64,000 nucleotides of DNA. It comes from Himantopus leucocephalus (Eukaryota > Chordata > Aves > Charadriiformes > Recurvirostridae). The DNA lies in assembly GCA_003993805.1 (NCBI GenBank), contig RSEF01000026.1, forward strand, positions 2,723,008 to 2,787,007. The letters run 5' to 3'. The translations under genes and the position numbers were made by a program. The notes under the pieces are model-generated. The model was not told the origin of the DNA and ran no database searches. It saw only the letters and a program-made list of their open reading frames with translations. Positions 37,331 to 48,285 of this stretch are shown piece by piece (the stretch's first letter is position 1; the number at the start of each line of letters is the position of its first letter).

Positions 37331-39612
37331 TGAGGGTGACGTGGGCCCTGCTGCGAGGATGTCCGCTGCTCCAAACCATCCTGCTCTAATCCTGATGCGT
37401 GATTCGGTGACACTCGAAAGCCTAAATGGCTTTTGTGCCTGCCCGTGTGCTCCCGGGCAGGGTTCGGTCCTGCATGCTTCGTTCCCCGTCTTTCCAAAAC
37501 TCAAAGCTCACCTCTCTTGCGTCCCTCAAGATTTTGATGGTGGAAACCTGTTAGCTGGGGTGGATGAGGGACTGATTTGATTTAATGCCTCTGTAATTTA
37601 ATCCCCTTCGTCTGGCTGTGGTGACGCTGGCAGCGCAGCTCGGGTTGGTGCCGGCTCGCTGATGTCCTTGTGCCTCCTGGTGCTTCTGCAGCGGGTTTCT
37701 TCTCCTCTTTCCCATTTTCCACCTGAACTGGCAGTGGTGGCAACCTCTGTATTCGGTCCCTCTTGCTTTGCAGCGGAGCCAGCTCGGTGCTGTGGAAACC
37801 ACTGCAGGCAGGAGAGGTGGGAGCCGCGATTCCTGCCTCTGCCCTGCCCGCACCTTGCGGGGCCGCGGCGTTGGCTTCGCTCCTCTTTCCGGAAACGCCA
37901 CCGCTTTCTCAACCGATGCGAAGCAGACAAAGGGTTACAGACGCCTGCAGGTTTTGACCAGCTTTCTGAGCCAGGAGCAAGGCTGGGAGGCAGATATTAT
38001 GGGAATTGTATGCATGCCTGAGCGGGAGGGAGGCTGGGCTGCTTGGCATCCGCTGGTCACATGGTGCCTGTTTGGATGCCAGAGGAAGGATCCTGAGGTT
38101 GCCACCCAGAATAGATGCTTGTTCTTAAGCTAATTACACCCTTTCAGTGATTCTCAAATGACAGAGTGCCAAACTTTCTCTGCTCCGAAAATTCCTGGAA
38201 AATGCCTGACACTTTTCATTATGCATTGGAAAGAACGCTTTAAAAAGAGCTAACTAGCAAAATAAACAGCTGTTTGTAATTGCGAGCTCATAAAAAAAGG
38301 AGTGTTTTATGAGCAGTGAAAAAAAAAAATTCTGGTTTTGTCAAGCTGCTTCAACGGGCTGGGTTCTGACAGGCTTGTGATTTCCCAAGTTACTTTGGGA
38401 AGCGCTTGCCAAGTGAGAGCGGGCTCAGGTCCTCGGGGGATTAGGGATTGGGCATCTTCCCGCGCCTGAAACGGTGCAGACCCGATTCCTCTGTCTGTGT
38501 TTATAGAAGTAACATTTCAGTCAAGTTTTTACAAACGCATTTCCTTCTCCGATGGTGATAAACTCCCGGGAGCTTCCTTCCCAGCCCTGCCTGCTCTCCG
38601 GGCAGCGCTTGCCTTCGCAGCCACCCTCCTCCTCCTGCAGCCAGGCAGCGATGCTCTCCCTCTGACAAGAGCACCTGGAAAATGCTGTTGCTGCCTTTAT
38701 ACATATATTCTCAGGCAAAAAAATCCCCAAGCGGTCCTGCGTGGGACCAAGCCAAAGCTCATTAACAGAAGCCCCTTGGTACCTTCTAATGGGGACGGTG
38801 TCGCTTTACCATTTTGCAGTAGCGAGCGTGGGCTTCCCCGCAAAGGAGCGTGAAAATCCCATCCTTAAATTAGAGCGTAACTCTTGAGCCAGGAGTCTGG
38901 TTGAATTGGGAATAAAGATGCAGCAGGGGTGATACAGGATCGGACTGGTGGGTAGCTCTCCCTTTGTTCACGCTGGGTTTGAAATAAAGCTACTTGTGTG
39001 ATAAGTGCCTTGCCTTGAAGTGCAGCTTGTTAGGAGTGAAACTAGCAGCAAGGCTGGAAGGCAAAACTGAACTCTCTCATCGCTTGTTACGGCTTAAAAA
39101 CAATTGCAGCCGGCTTTTCCCCTCTGTTCTTTGAGGGGGTTTAATAAATGAGCTGTGAAAATATCTCTGGGGAGAGAGGATTTTTTAATGTAGCTATCTT
39201 TTAAGCATATGTTCGCCTTATCAACAAAGTCTTAAAGTGGAGAAATGTCTAAATGGGTTAGGCTCCTCACCGCCGTTAGCTCTCGATGGGATTTCAGCGT
39301 GTAACTCTACAGTAGCATGGAAGAAACCAGCCTTGACCTTCGAGCCCGGCACCCACAAGCGGTGGTACCAGTGGTACGTTACGGTACTGGCTCTTGAGGG
39401 CAAGCAAGAAGCGCAGGCTGGGGACGTTGCTGTCAGCACCACACTGAATATTGGAAAATTTGGAATCAGTGCATTGGTTTGGGTTTTTTTTTTTTTCCTT
39501 TTACAGTGATCGAGCGCCACATGGTTCTCTGTGTGCATTTTGGTCAAGAAATTCAAATTTACTCGATTCTTAAAATCAAAGTTAGCGTGTAGCTTTCCCC
39601 TGGTTTCTGTTC
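37331..39612 (+). other. First intron of NFASC, segment 5
   Basis: Mixed intronic DNA with an AT-rich block at about 38150-38340. No exon or named repeat was recognised. Confidence 0.5.
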
Positions 39613-39617
39613 CACTC

Positions 39618-40244
39618 TGTCGTGGTTTAACCCCGGCCGGCAGCGAGGACCGCTCGCTCAGCCCCCTTCCCCCCAGGAAGGGCAGGGAGAAGAGGCAGNT
39701 TTAATAGAACAATATCAGAAAAGGAAAATAACAATAATAATAATAACAACAGGAGTCACTCTCACCACCCGGTGAACTGGCACCGTCCCAAGCAGTGACG
39801 GTGAGTACCCNCAGTTTAATAGAACAATATCAGAAAAGGAAAATAACAATAATAACAGGAGTCACTCTCACCACCCGGTGAACGGGCACCGTCCCAAGCA
39901 GTGATGGTGAGTACCTNTAATAATAATAACAACAGGAGTCACTCTCACCACCCGGTGAACTGGCACCGTCCCAAGCAGTGACGGTGAGTACCCGCCCCCC
40001 AGTAACCCCATTTCTATACTGAGCGTGAGGTCTGTGGTACGGGATATTCCATTGGCCATTCCATCGTTGTGTCTCGGCTTCTTCTCAGCTGCTATGGGAA
40101 GCTGAAGAAAAGTCCTTGAAAACTACAAACCTCGCCTGGCAACAACTAAACCAATATGTATTATTGACATTCCTTTCATACCAAATTTGAAACACAACCA
40201 CCACTAGAAAGAAAATTGACTCTGTCCCAGCTGAAAGCAGGACA
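39618..40244 (+). mobile_element. Solo LTR of an avian endogenous retrovirus
   Basis: The element starts TGTCGTGGTTTAACC and ends AGCAGGACA, giving the short inverted termini TGTC/GACA. It is flanked on both sides by the 5-bp target duplication CACTC (39613-39617 and 40245-40249). Internal features match avian LTRs I recall: the GGCCGGCAGCGAGGACC-type start, an A-rich TTTAATAGAACAATATCAG block, CTCACCACCCGGTGAAC, and CTCTGTCCCAGCTGAAAGC near the end. There is no internal retroviral coding sequence, so it is a solo LTR left by recombination. A 5-bp duplication suits ERVL or some ERV1 elements. About 200 bases of its length may be assembly-duplicated (see 39699-39985). Confidence 0.85.
39699..39985 (+). 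repeat. Threefold repeated LTR segment separated by single Ns
   Basis: A block containing TTTAATAGAACAATATCAG, AATAATAATAAC and CTCACCACCCGGTGAAC occurs twice in full and a third time in part. The copies begin after the Ns at 39699, 39811 and 39917. They differ only in AAT repeat number and a few substitutions. The placement of Ns exactly at copy borders suggests failed contig merging, not a biological tandem array. Confidence 0.75.
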
Positions 40245-40249
40245 CACTC

Positions 40250-41252
40250 TTAAAGCCACTACACAAAACCCAAGCTCACATAGTTCCTTCAGCGTAAGAA
40301 TAATGTTGCTTGGCAAACGTCAGCAGTTAGTGCTGGAAAGAAAGGGAAAGAAACTCTTTCAAAAACCATGTGGAAGACCTTTACTATTTTCCATATTGCT
40401 TTAGCCAACATGGAACATGCTCTGCATTTCTGTATTATCTTCTGTCCTGGGGGAAGTTAAAGGAAGGAGCCTTGTGAATTTTTTTTTTGTTGTTTTTTGG
40501 GGGGGTTGGGTTTTTTTTTTGTTTGGTTTTTTTTTTTTTGAAAAGCCCCGGGACCGGTGGTGCCCTGGGCCCGCTGCCTGGCTGAGCGCTGGTTCCTCCT
40601 GAGCCCTATTCAGGCGGGAGCGCAGGCAGCCTGCGCGGCTGGAGCGGGGCCGGGATGCTTTGGGAAGCTTTGGGATGCTTTGGCTGAGTGGCATTGAGCA
40701 CCGGCCGCCCTGACGCTCCCTCCCTGGCTCCTGCCAGAGGTGATCTCGGGTGTTACTCAGCGGGATCACTTCTCCTCTCCTCAAGTGCTGTCAGGGGAAA
40801 AGCATATAAGTATTGTACTAGAAAATTAAAGGCAGATTTCAGTTCAAACTTTGGGATACAGAACTCAAGAAAATTGTTGACTCAGTCCTCTGTTCCCAAT
40901 CCCTTCTCATTACCCTTTGTTTCTGTCAGCTACAGTGTTTTAATGGTTTTTACAAAGATATTTTGCATGTAACACCTGCAGCAGTTCACCCCCATGATGC
41001 AGAGCTCGGCTGGGTGAATTTGAGATGAGGTGAGAGACGGTGGAGTAGTTAAATATTGACGTTTTCCTTTCCTTTGTTTTCTGTTTGTCTTTTAACTCCA
41101 TTATTTATCTAGTGAAGTTTTCCCCTGCTTCCAGTCCTTGTCAGCGAGAGGAGATTTGTATTTGCGAGGGTTTGTGGGACCCGCGTTTCGTATCTTCCAG
41201 CCTGTGGGATGCTGGAAATGATAATTTTTTTTTTTTTTTGCCAAGAAATGTT
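40250..41252 (+). other. First intron of NFASC, segment 6
   Basis: Includes a T/G-rich low-complexity run at about 40480-40541 and a short GGGATGCTTTGG duplication at about 40653-40682. A poly-T run lies at 41225-41239. No exon was seen. Confidence 0.5.
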
Positions 41253-41306
41253 GGGCCAGGTGATCCTTGAGGTCTCTTCCAAGCTGGTATTCTACGATTC
41301 TATGAT
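41253..41306 (+). mobile_element. Short CR1 LINE 3' tail
   Basis: GGTGATCCTTGAGGTCTCTT, CCAAGCTGGTATTC and the terminal octamer-like TACGATTCTATGAT form the last 54 bases of a forward-oriented CR1. Sequence 5' of this is not recognisable as CR1. Confidence 0.8.
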
Positions 41307-44000
41307 AATGGTCCTTTGCTTGTGCACCCCCTGGCACAAACCGGCCTCCCAGCTAAATGCTGCTTGTAGTCGCAGGATTCATCTCGCGCAGCTGGAGGTC
41401 ACACAGCAGCGGTTAATCCTCCAGCTGGTTTGATTTATTTTTTTTCCTCCTATTACTTATCTATCACTTATCGCTGACACCTACGCTGTTCCGGTGCCCA
41501 TCTGCACCTTTGCAGGGCACAAACCGGTGGCTTTTGCCCTCCCATGTTCCCAGCGGGTACCAGAAACGCTGCGGCTCGGTGCGGGCATGGCGGCAGGTTT
41601 GCACAGCAGCAGAGTGGCTCCTCTCCGGCAAAGCCTTGCTGCCATTGCCTTAAAAGAGATACTAAGTGCCAGCCTGGTCTTTCAACATACATACATATCC
41701 CCCCCCACACTTTTTTTATTTTTATTTTATTTTTTAAGCACGGTGAACAAGTAATCCCTATCCTGCATCCCGTGCTCAGTCCTGAAGGTTAAAAGCTGGG
41801 TTTGTGCCAACTTCATTATGTAGAAGCCAAATGCTTCTACCAATTAACTTATTACTCTTTTGGAGGGGGCTCAAAAGGCAGATGGAGCGACTGTGCCGGC
41901 AATATTAATGACCGTGTTGCAAAGGGTGAGAATTTTATGCAGAGTAATGTGAAAACTTGTGAAGGCGTCGCTGAGAAATACCGAAGAATGGTGTTTCCCT
42001 TCTAGTTCTGAGCTCAGGGTGGTAAAGAACGTGTGATTTCACAGCGTCTCTGCTCCACCAGGGTAAAGCACCCTGTCTGTCGTTAAAGGCTGTCAGTGTT
42101 TCACCTCTGAGGATGGGCAGTGAGGACGGGGCCACCAAAACGTTACAGGGGAGACGCGTAGACCATTAATTGTGGGACACCAACTGCTTCTGTTGGGAAA
42201 TAAACTGCTTTAAAACGTGGTTGGTGGGGTCTGAGGGAGGAAGGGGGAGTGAAGGCGCCCAGCCTGCCCGGCCCGGGGTGCAGGGGGGCGCAGCCAGAGC
42301 CGTGGGGCTGGCTTGATTTTTTTTTTTAAATAAAGTCCGTGCATCAAAGTCTCCTAGATGAATGTCAGTCCCGTAAGAGGAAAGCTCCCTGCCAGGCCAT
42401 TTTTGTGAAATTTGGCGGAATTGAATGTCTGTAGCAGAGGCCGAGAGGTCCCCAGTTGGATTTGAAATGGGCCAACAGGTTGGGGAGATGCCCGACGAAA
42501 GCCGGGCAGCGTGGAGGGTTTTTCCTCTAGAAAACTGGCTGAGAATATGGATTTGTGATACTTGGTTTGCCCTTTTTTGGAAAATCATTACAAGACATGC
42601 TTAATGCCTGCAGAATAATCCAGTAAAAGGTAATTTTTGGTGAAGACTTGTGAAGCTATGGCAGGTGGGCAGTCATCAAAAATCAGATTTCCCAGATGTG
42701 AGCTCAATTATACTGGAATGATGTGACTTGGTAAGGAAGTGTAGACGAGAGGCAATGATCTCTTTCCTGTGATTCCTTCTGTGTAATTAGGATTTAAGTG
42801 TGCACAGGGCAAGGAAAACTCGTTACACAGCATTTCTGGAAAAGCAAACCCAGCGCTACACTGAGAGGCAGATTTCCAGATAGCCGTGTTGTTTGCATTT
42901 TTAATAAGGTTTTCAAGCTCTCTTGGTCCCCTCCCATTTCTCCAAACTGCTCTGTGCTGTAGTCTCACTAAAGGTTGTACGTCAGATGGCTCCGGGATGA
43001 AATGTCAGATTTGCTGCCGCTTTGCTCCGTCACCGCTGCCGAAGCGCCTGAGATTTGAAATTTAAATGTCAAAGGCATTTTGCAGAACGTGGGAACCAGA
43101 CGTGCTCCAAGACTCTGTCTGGGAAGAGCAGAGCAGCTTCGTTACCTCCATTGACTCTTCTCGGGAGATTCGTCCCTGGGTTTGGGCTGATACCCCGCGT
43201 AAGGAGGTGGTCTGGGAGAGCCGCGCTCCCCGCAGCGGGGGCTGCCTGCTCTGAGGGTGGTGGGTGGAGGACGCGGTGTCCGGCAGGTGCCCGTTCACCA
43301 CGACTAGCTGTAAGGCGATACAACAGCTTGAGGGCCCTCGGCCAGGCTCTGGGCAAGAGCTGGTGGCTGTAAATACAGCTCACTTACAGGATTAATCATC
43401 AGCAGGCGTGTTCCTGCCTTGTCGGTGATATCCGTGCATCTGATCCGGTTACAGGCTGGAGGAGATGGTGTCTGGGGACCTCCTCGGGAGGTGGGGGCAG
43501 CTCAGGTGGATGGGGTTGGGTTGGGAGCGTTGCTGAAGGCAGCCGAAAGGATGGGGGAGACTGTAAAGGAGGAGCAGAGCCTGTGTGAGTGGGGAAACAC
43601 CCGTGGGGCTGCAGCAGGTGGGTCCCCATGGACCTCAGCATCTCCGCTGGGCATGGCCAGCCCGTGCCCCGTTGTGTTCCCGCTGGGAACGCGGCATTTC
43701 CAGCTTCTCAGAAGGTGCATTCCTTGCGCGGGCGGGTGGCTGCACAGTCCTGCTTTGTTCTCCAAGCCCTCTGAGGAGGCGCAGAAGGACTTGCCCCGCA
43801 ATGCTGCCCAGCAGCTCCTCAGAGCTGGTCGCAGCCCTTGGTGCCGTTTCTGCCTCCTGTTCTCTGGGACAAATCCCTCCTTGCTCCTCCTGGTAGCTCC
43901 TGGCCCAGCTCTTCTTCTGGGCTTATACCGCCCCATGAAAATCAAAGCTTTTGTGCTCAAGTCCTTCTTCACCTTTGAATACTATAATTTCCAGTGGGAA
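41307..44000 (+). other. First intron of NFASC, segment 7
   Basis: Mixed sequence with a T-rich run at 41709-41737 and AT-rich sequence at about 42580-42930. Nothing coding was recognised. Confidence 0.5.
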
Positions 44001-44630
44001 ATCGTAGAATCATAGAATCGTTATGGCTGGAAAAGACCTTTAAGATCATCAAGTCCAACCGTTATTTAACTCTACCAGGCCCACTTCTAAACCACATCCC
44101 TCAGCACCATATCTAGGCGGCTTTTAAATACATCCAAGGATGGCGATTCAACCACTTCCCTGGGCAGCCTGGTCCAGTCTTGGAGAACCCTTTCAGTGTA
44201 GAAGCTTTTCCTAGTGTCTAACCTAAACCTCCCCTGCCGCAACTTGATGCCGTTTCCTCTTGTTCTGCCGGTTGTAACCTGTGAGAAGAGACAAACCTGC
44301 ACCTCTCTACAACCTCCTTTCGGGGAGCCNTACAACCTCCTTTCAGGGAGCCATGGAGAGCGATAAGACCTCCCCTCAGCCTCCTTTTCTCCAGACTAAA
44401 CAACCCCGGTTCCCTCAGCAGCTCCTCATAAGACTTACTCTCAAGTCCCCTCACCAGCTCTGTTGCTCTTCTCTGGACACACTCCAGCACCTCAATGTCC
44501 TCCTTAGGTGTCCCTGCCTATGGCAGGGGGGTTGGAACTCGATGATCTTCAAGGTCCCTTCCAACCTAAACCGTTCTACGCTTCTTATACTGTGGCGCCC
44601 AAAATTGAACACAGTACTCAATGTTCAGCA
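44001..44630 (-). mobile_element. CR1 LINE fragment, reverse, interrupted by a second CR1
   Basis: The reverse-oriented CR1 3' end starts at about 44001 (ATCGTAGAATCATAGAATCG) and runs through TGGGCAGCCTGGTCCAGTC, AACCTAAACCTCCCCTGCC and CTCTTCTCTGGACACACTCC to about 44506. It then resumes after an insertion with TATACTGTGGCGCCCAAAAT from about 44582 to about 44630. The 22-base block at 44308-44329 is repeated after an N at 44330, probably an assembly artefact. It has no intact coding capacity. Confidence 0.85.
44507..44581 (+). mobile_element. CR1 3' tail nested inside the opposite-strand CR1
   Basis: GGCAGGGGGGTTGGAACTCG, ATGATCTTCAAGGTCCCTTC and CCGTTCTACG form a forward CR1 tail placed within the reverse CR1 at 44001-44630. 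TCCTTA (44501-44506) and TTCTTA (44582-44587) flank it and could be an imperfect target duplication. The tail must be the younger insertion. Confidence 0.8.
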
Positions 44631-46500
44631 CTTGAATAATCGCACCCATTCCGTGCGTCCTGAACGGCACCCATGACTGCGAGCAGGTCTGAAAGAGCCC
44701 GGCTCTGCCCCCAGCCCGGCCCCGCAGCCTGCACGGCTTCGGGATGGGCACCCCGCAGCGGGTGCTTGTGCTTTATCAACCCTAAAACCCAGAAGTATTC
44801 ACCTTCCTTCTGGTTGAGCTATGGAAATAACTGCATTTCCCTGACGGAGGGAGCGTTCGGCTTAACAAAATCGAGGGCAGTCTGTACTAACGCAATTGTT
44901 TTCTTTTCCATCTTCTAAACAAAATATCTTGGTGAATTGTTTGGAAAGGAAAGCCCCCNTCTAAACAAAATATCTTGGTGAATTGTTTGGAAAGGAAAGC
45001 CTGTGGAATAAACAGTCCCGGTTTGCAGAGGCGCAGTCAGGAGCAAGGCTCTCCCGGGTCCCTCTGCCACCGCCTTTGCCCAGGGATGCTCCCGCACCAC
45101 TCCCCCGGCTCAGCCTTGTCCCCGGGTTCACTTGTGGCAGCGCTGTCCCTGCCTGGCCACCAAACCGGGGGCACTGGGGACATCGGCTCTGGGCAGGGAC
45201 ACGGCAGCTCTCATTGATGCTGGAGACTGCTCTGGGTGGTGGTACAGACCCATCCGTACCCGTGACCCTGCTGAGGCTGGAAGCGCGTTTTCCTCCAGGT
45301 CAAAGGACTCACCAGGGCACTGGGGGTCCCTGCGAGGGAGTTAGAGGGGAACGGGCAGGTTAATGGCTATTTCCCAGGCTCTTTAGTGATCACAAGTGAC
45401 CAGGACCTCAGTAACGTGAGACAGAAACACAAATACTCCAATTCATTTAGTACCAAAGTGGCTTTGTGGTTGTAGGAGCAGCCGAGGGCATTTTAACCCC
45501 CGGGCACCCCCACGCTGCGGGTCAGGCCCTTTTGCTGGATTGACCGTTTCCCTCTGTGCGAAGGGAAAACCCTTCCTGCGGTGTCAGGGCGCACGCATCT
45601 GTGACAACGTGCATCATGTCCCCGGGTGCAGCTGAACGGGGCGGCTTGTCCTGCCTGGCACCGCCTGCGGGAGAGCGCAGGCAGCTCGTGTGCCACGTAC
45701 CAAAGAGGGGCTTTGGTGGCACGCTTGAATCAGTCACCGTTTAGTTATGACTTGAGGGTGGGAGAGATGCTGTGGGCTCTGGGAGCGCCCTTGGCATGGG
45801 AAGGGGAGAGGCTGGGCAGCGGCAGAGCAGCTCCGGAGCTCGTGGGAGCCTGCGGGACCCTTCTCCTCCCGGGACCTCCGTGTGACAACCACAGGCTCAA
45901 GGTCTTGCTGACCTTTCCAGCTTTTTAACTGAATGAAAGCACAGAGGGAGGGGACCTTGCCCGGGCAGCGTGTCCCCTGCCACATCTTGCGGTCTCCTCC
46001 GGCCGCGGGGATTGACTGCGGCCAGCAGCGTGTGTCTGGGAGGCTCGGCCAGCTCACAGCTATCGAACCCTCGCTGCAGCCTCAGCTGGAGCGCTACTGA
46101 GATGGCAGCTGAGACACAGCTCCTGCCTGGGTCACCGTTACTTGCTGTCATGAACGAGAAGCAGCCGCAGGATGAAATTGCTGCTGGGATAAGTGGCGCC
46201 TGACGCCCTGCACAGGGTTGAGCGCCGCAGGCTGCCCTGCGGAGCCGTGTCTGCGGTGCGGGGCACGGGGATCAGTGTCAGCTTGCTCCCGTGTCCGCAG
46301 GCTCCTCAGGTGGTGCAGGTCAGCGCTGGGGTGCTCTGCCCCAGGTGGCTTTGCCCATCGCCACAACCACCCCCCTGAACATCTCAAGGCACATCACCAG
46401 TGTGGACAAGGTGCAGGTTACGATGAATGTACAAGGAGGGAAGCAAGGGTTGGTGCCCTTAGTGGATACAAACCAGACCATCTCCTGGCCCCGTGCGATT
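44631..46500 (+). other. First intron of NFASC, segment 8
   Basis: GC-rich intronic DNA with moderate CpG density at 45480-46290. A 42-base block at 44914-44955 recurs identically after the N at 44959 (44960-45001). No exon was recognised. Confidence 0.5.
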
Positions 46501-46641
46501 ATCATAGAATCACAGAATGGTTTGGGTTGGAAGGGACCTTAAAGACTTGTTCCAACCCCCCTGCCCTGGGCAGGGACACCTCCCACCAGCCCAGGGTGCT
46601 CCAAGCCCCGTCCAACCTGGCCTTGAACACCTCCAGGGCTG
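46501..46641 (-). mobile_element. CR1 LINE 3' fragment, reverse
   Basis: ATCATAGAATCACAGAATGG, TTTGGGTTGGAAGGGACCTT, GGGCAGGGACACCTCCCACC and CCTTGAACACCTCCAGGG are collinear with a reverse-oriented CR1 3' end. It is close to the consensus I recall, so relatively young compared with the other copies here. Confidence 0.92.
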
Positions 46642-48140
46642 AGAAGTGAACTCTCTGAATTAGAGAAGGACGTATTCTTGCCTCTCTGGGTGCTGCATCC
46701 ATCATCTGTGCTCGAGAGGCTCAGCCGGCCACAAACCCCCAGGGCTGCGTGCTGCTCCTCGGGGCCGTGCCCTGCAGAGAGAAGCCGAGCGGACTTGCGT
46801 GGGAGCCAGAGGGGCAAAGGCAGCTTTTCCAGAGCAATTGCTGCACGATCTGTCCTACAGTTGCTGTTTATAGCTGTTGCTCTGCGTGATTAGCAGTTGG
46901 CTAATCACCAGGTGCCAGATGCTCCCATCCCTGGGAGGGGTGGCCAAGGGACACAGCGGGGGCAGACGTTAACCGCTCACGGGCTGGGTGTCTTCTGCTG
47001 CTGTGAGCTCTGTCCCGCTTCCCCCGGGCAGCGTGGGATGGGTGGCCTCGGAAAGGAGCTTTGCTGGAAGAGTGGGGGACTGGTACCCTCTTGTCTCCAC
47101 CTCTCCTGAGACTGCCGGGGGGGCTCGGCGATGCTGCTGCTGGGGTTGGGTTTGCATGTGGGTGCTGCTCCAACAGGAAGGGGACAAGATGCCCAGACTG
47201 TTCCTCACAGGCACCACCCAACAGACGCTTTGGGGTCTGGTGGTTGGGGGCTCCTGTTTTGGTGTAGAAATGGTGATTGAGAAGCTCCTGGACCAGCCCC
47301 AGCATCACCCGCAGCCGGGTNCAGCGTCACCCGCAGCCAGGTGAAGCGCTCACCCCAGGATCCCGTGCAGCACTAAAACGGGCTGCCAACACAGTGCCAT
47401 CGCTGTGTCCTGTGCCCTCAAACTGCCCCTTCAAGCTTCTCATCAAGAAACTTTCCCACCTGTATTTTTTCCTTCTTAACCCATATTTTTCACACCAGTT
47501 CCCTTCCTCATTGCCCTTAAACAAAGCAACATCCTAATTAAGTAAATGACAGTGTATTTTTTCAAATAAGTTGCAATATAAGAATAGTTAAATTTTCCCC
47601 CCCCCCCCAAATAACAAGTAAAAATAATTGTTTTTTCATCTTAGCTGTACCCCACCCTGTGTTCCTTAAATGTCGCGTCATGCCCAAGATGCAGCCCGTG
47701 CAGAAACGATGCTCTGGAGCCCCTTTGTTTTTTACCCAGGATAACTCCCATGAATTGCTTTTTTTTCTTACTCGCTTCTCACTCTTGCTGATGAAAGGAA
47801 AAGATGCGGAAGGCAGCGGCTCCCCGGGAGGGTGGGAAGCTGATTAGCGGGGCCGGTGTGACCCGGTGTCCCGCGGGTCCCCGGAGCAGCGCCGGCAGCC
47901 TGGGGATCAGCTGTCGCGGGGCCAATTCCCAGCTGCCGCGGGGGCATGGCACCGGCCTGGGGGTGATGTGCCGGCTGGCGAAGGCCACGGCGTCGTCTCC
48001 CATGGAAAGTTTCATGCTTTTCCATTTATTCCCCCCACCCCCCCCCCTGACTGTGACCGGTTTGTAAAGGTTAAATGGTATTTTCTGATTAAACTGAGTA
48101 CTCCGGTGATGTCAGCTCATTTCCCACTCATGCCATATCT
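46642..48140 (+). other. First intron of NFASC, segment 9
   Basis: GC-rich then AT-rich, with a poly-C run at about 47597-47609. A 21-base block at 47300-47320 is repeated after the N at 47321 (47322-47342, two differences). No exon was recognised. Confidence 0.5.
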
Positions 48141-48143
48141 TTT

Positions 48144-48285
48144 GTCTGACCTTGGGGTAACACTTAACCTCTCCGGACTTAGAGTTCCTCTGTGTAATAG
48201 AATGACAGTATTTCCTTACATTACCAGGACAGGATGAAAAATTAATTCACATTTATGTAGTGCCGAGATATGACCGTGATAGATT
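48144..48285 (+). mobile_element. MIR-like amniote SINE, fuller copy
   Basis: TCTGACCTTGGGGTAACACT, TAACCTCTCCGGACTTAG, CTGTGTAATAGAATGACAG and GATGAAAAATTAATTCACAT follow the order of the old amniote MIR family (core, then the aggattaattcatt... tail). Divergence is high, as expected for an element that predates birds. I cannot assign the subfamily with certainty. Confidence 0.5.

Noticed and set aside
39618..40244. A full endogenous provirus
   Set aside because: Only one LTR with a direct target duplication is present. There is no internal sequence or second LTR, so it is a solo LTR.
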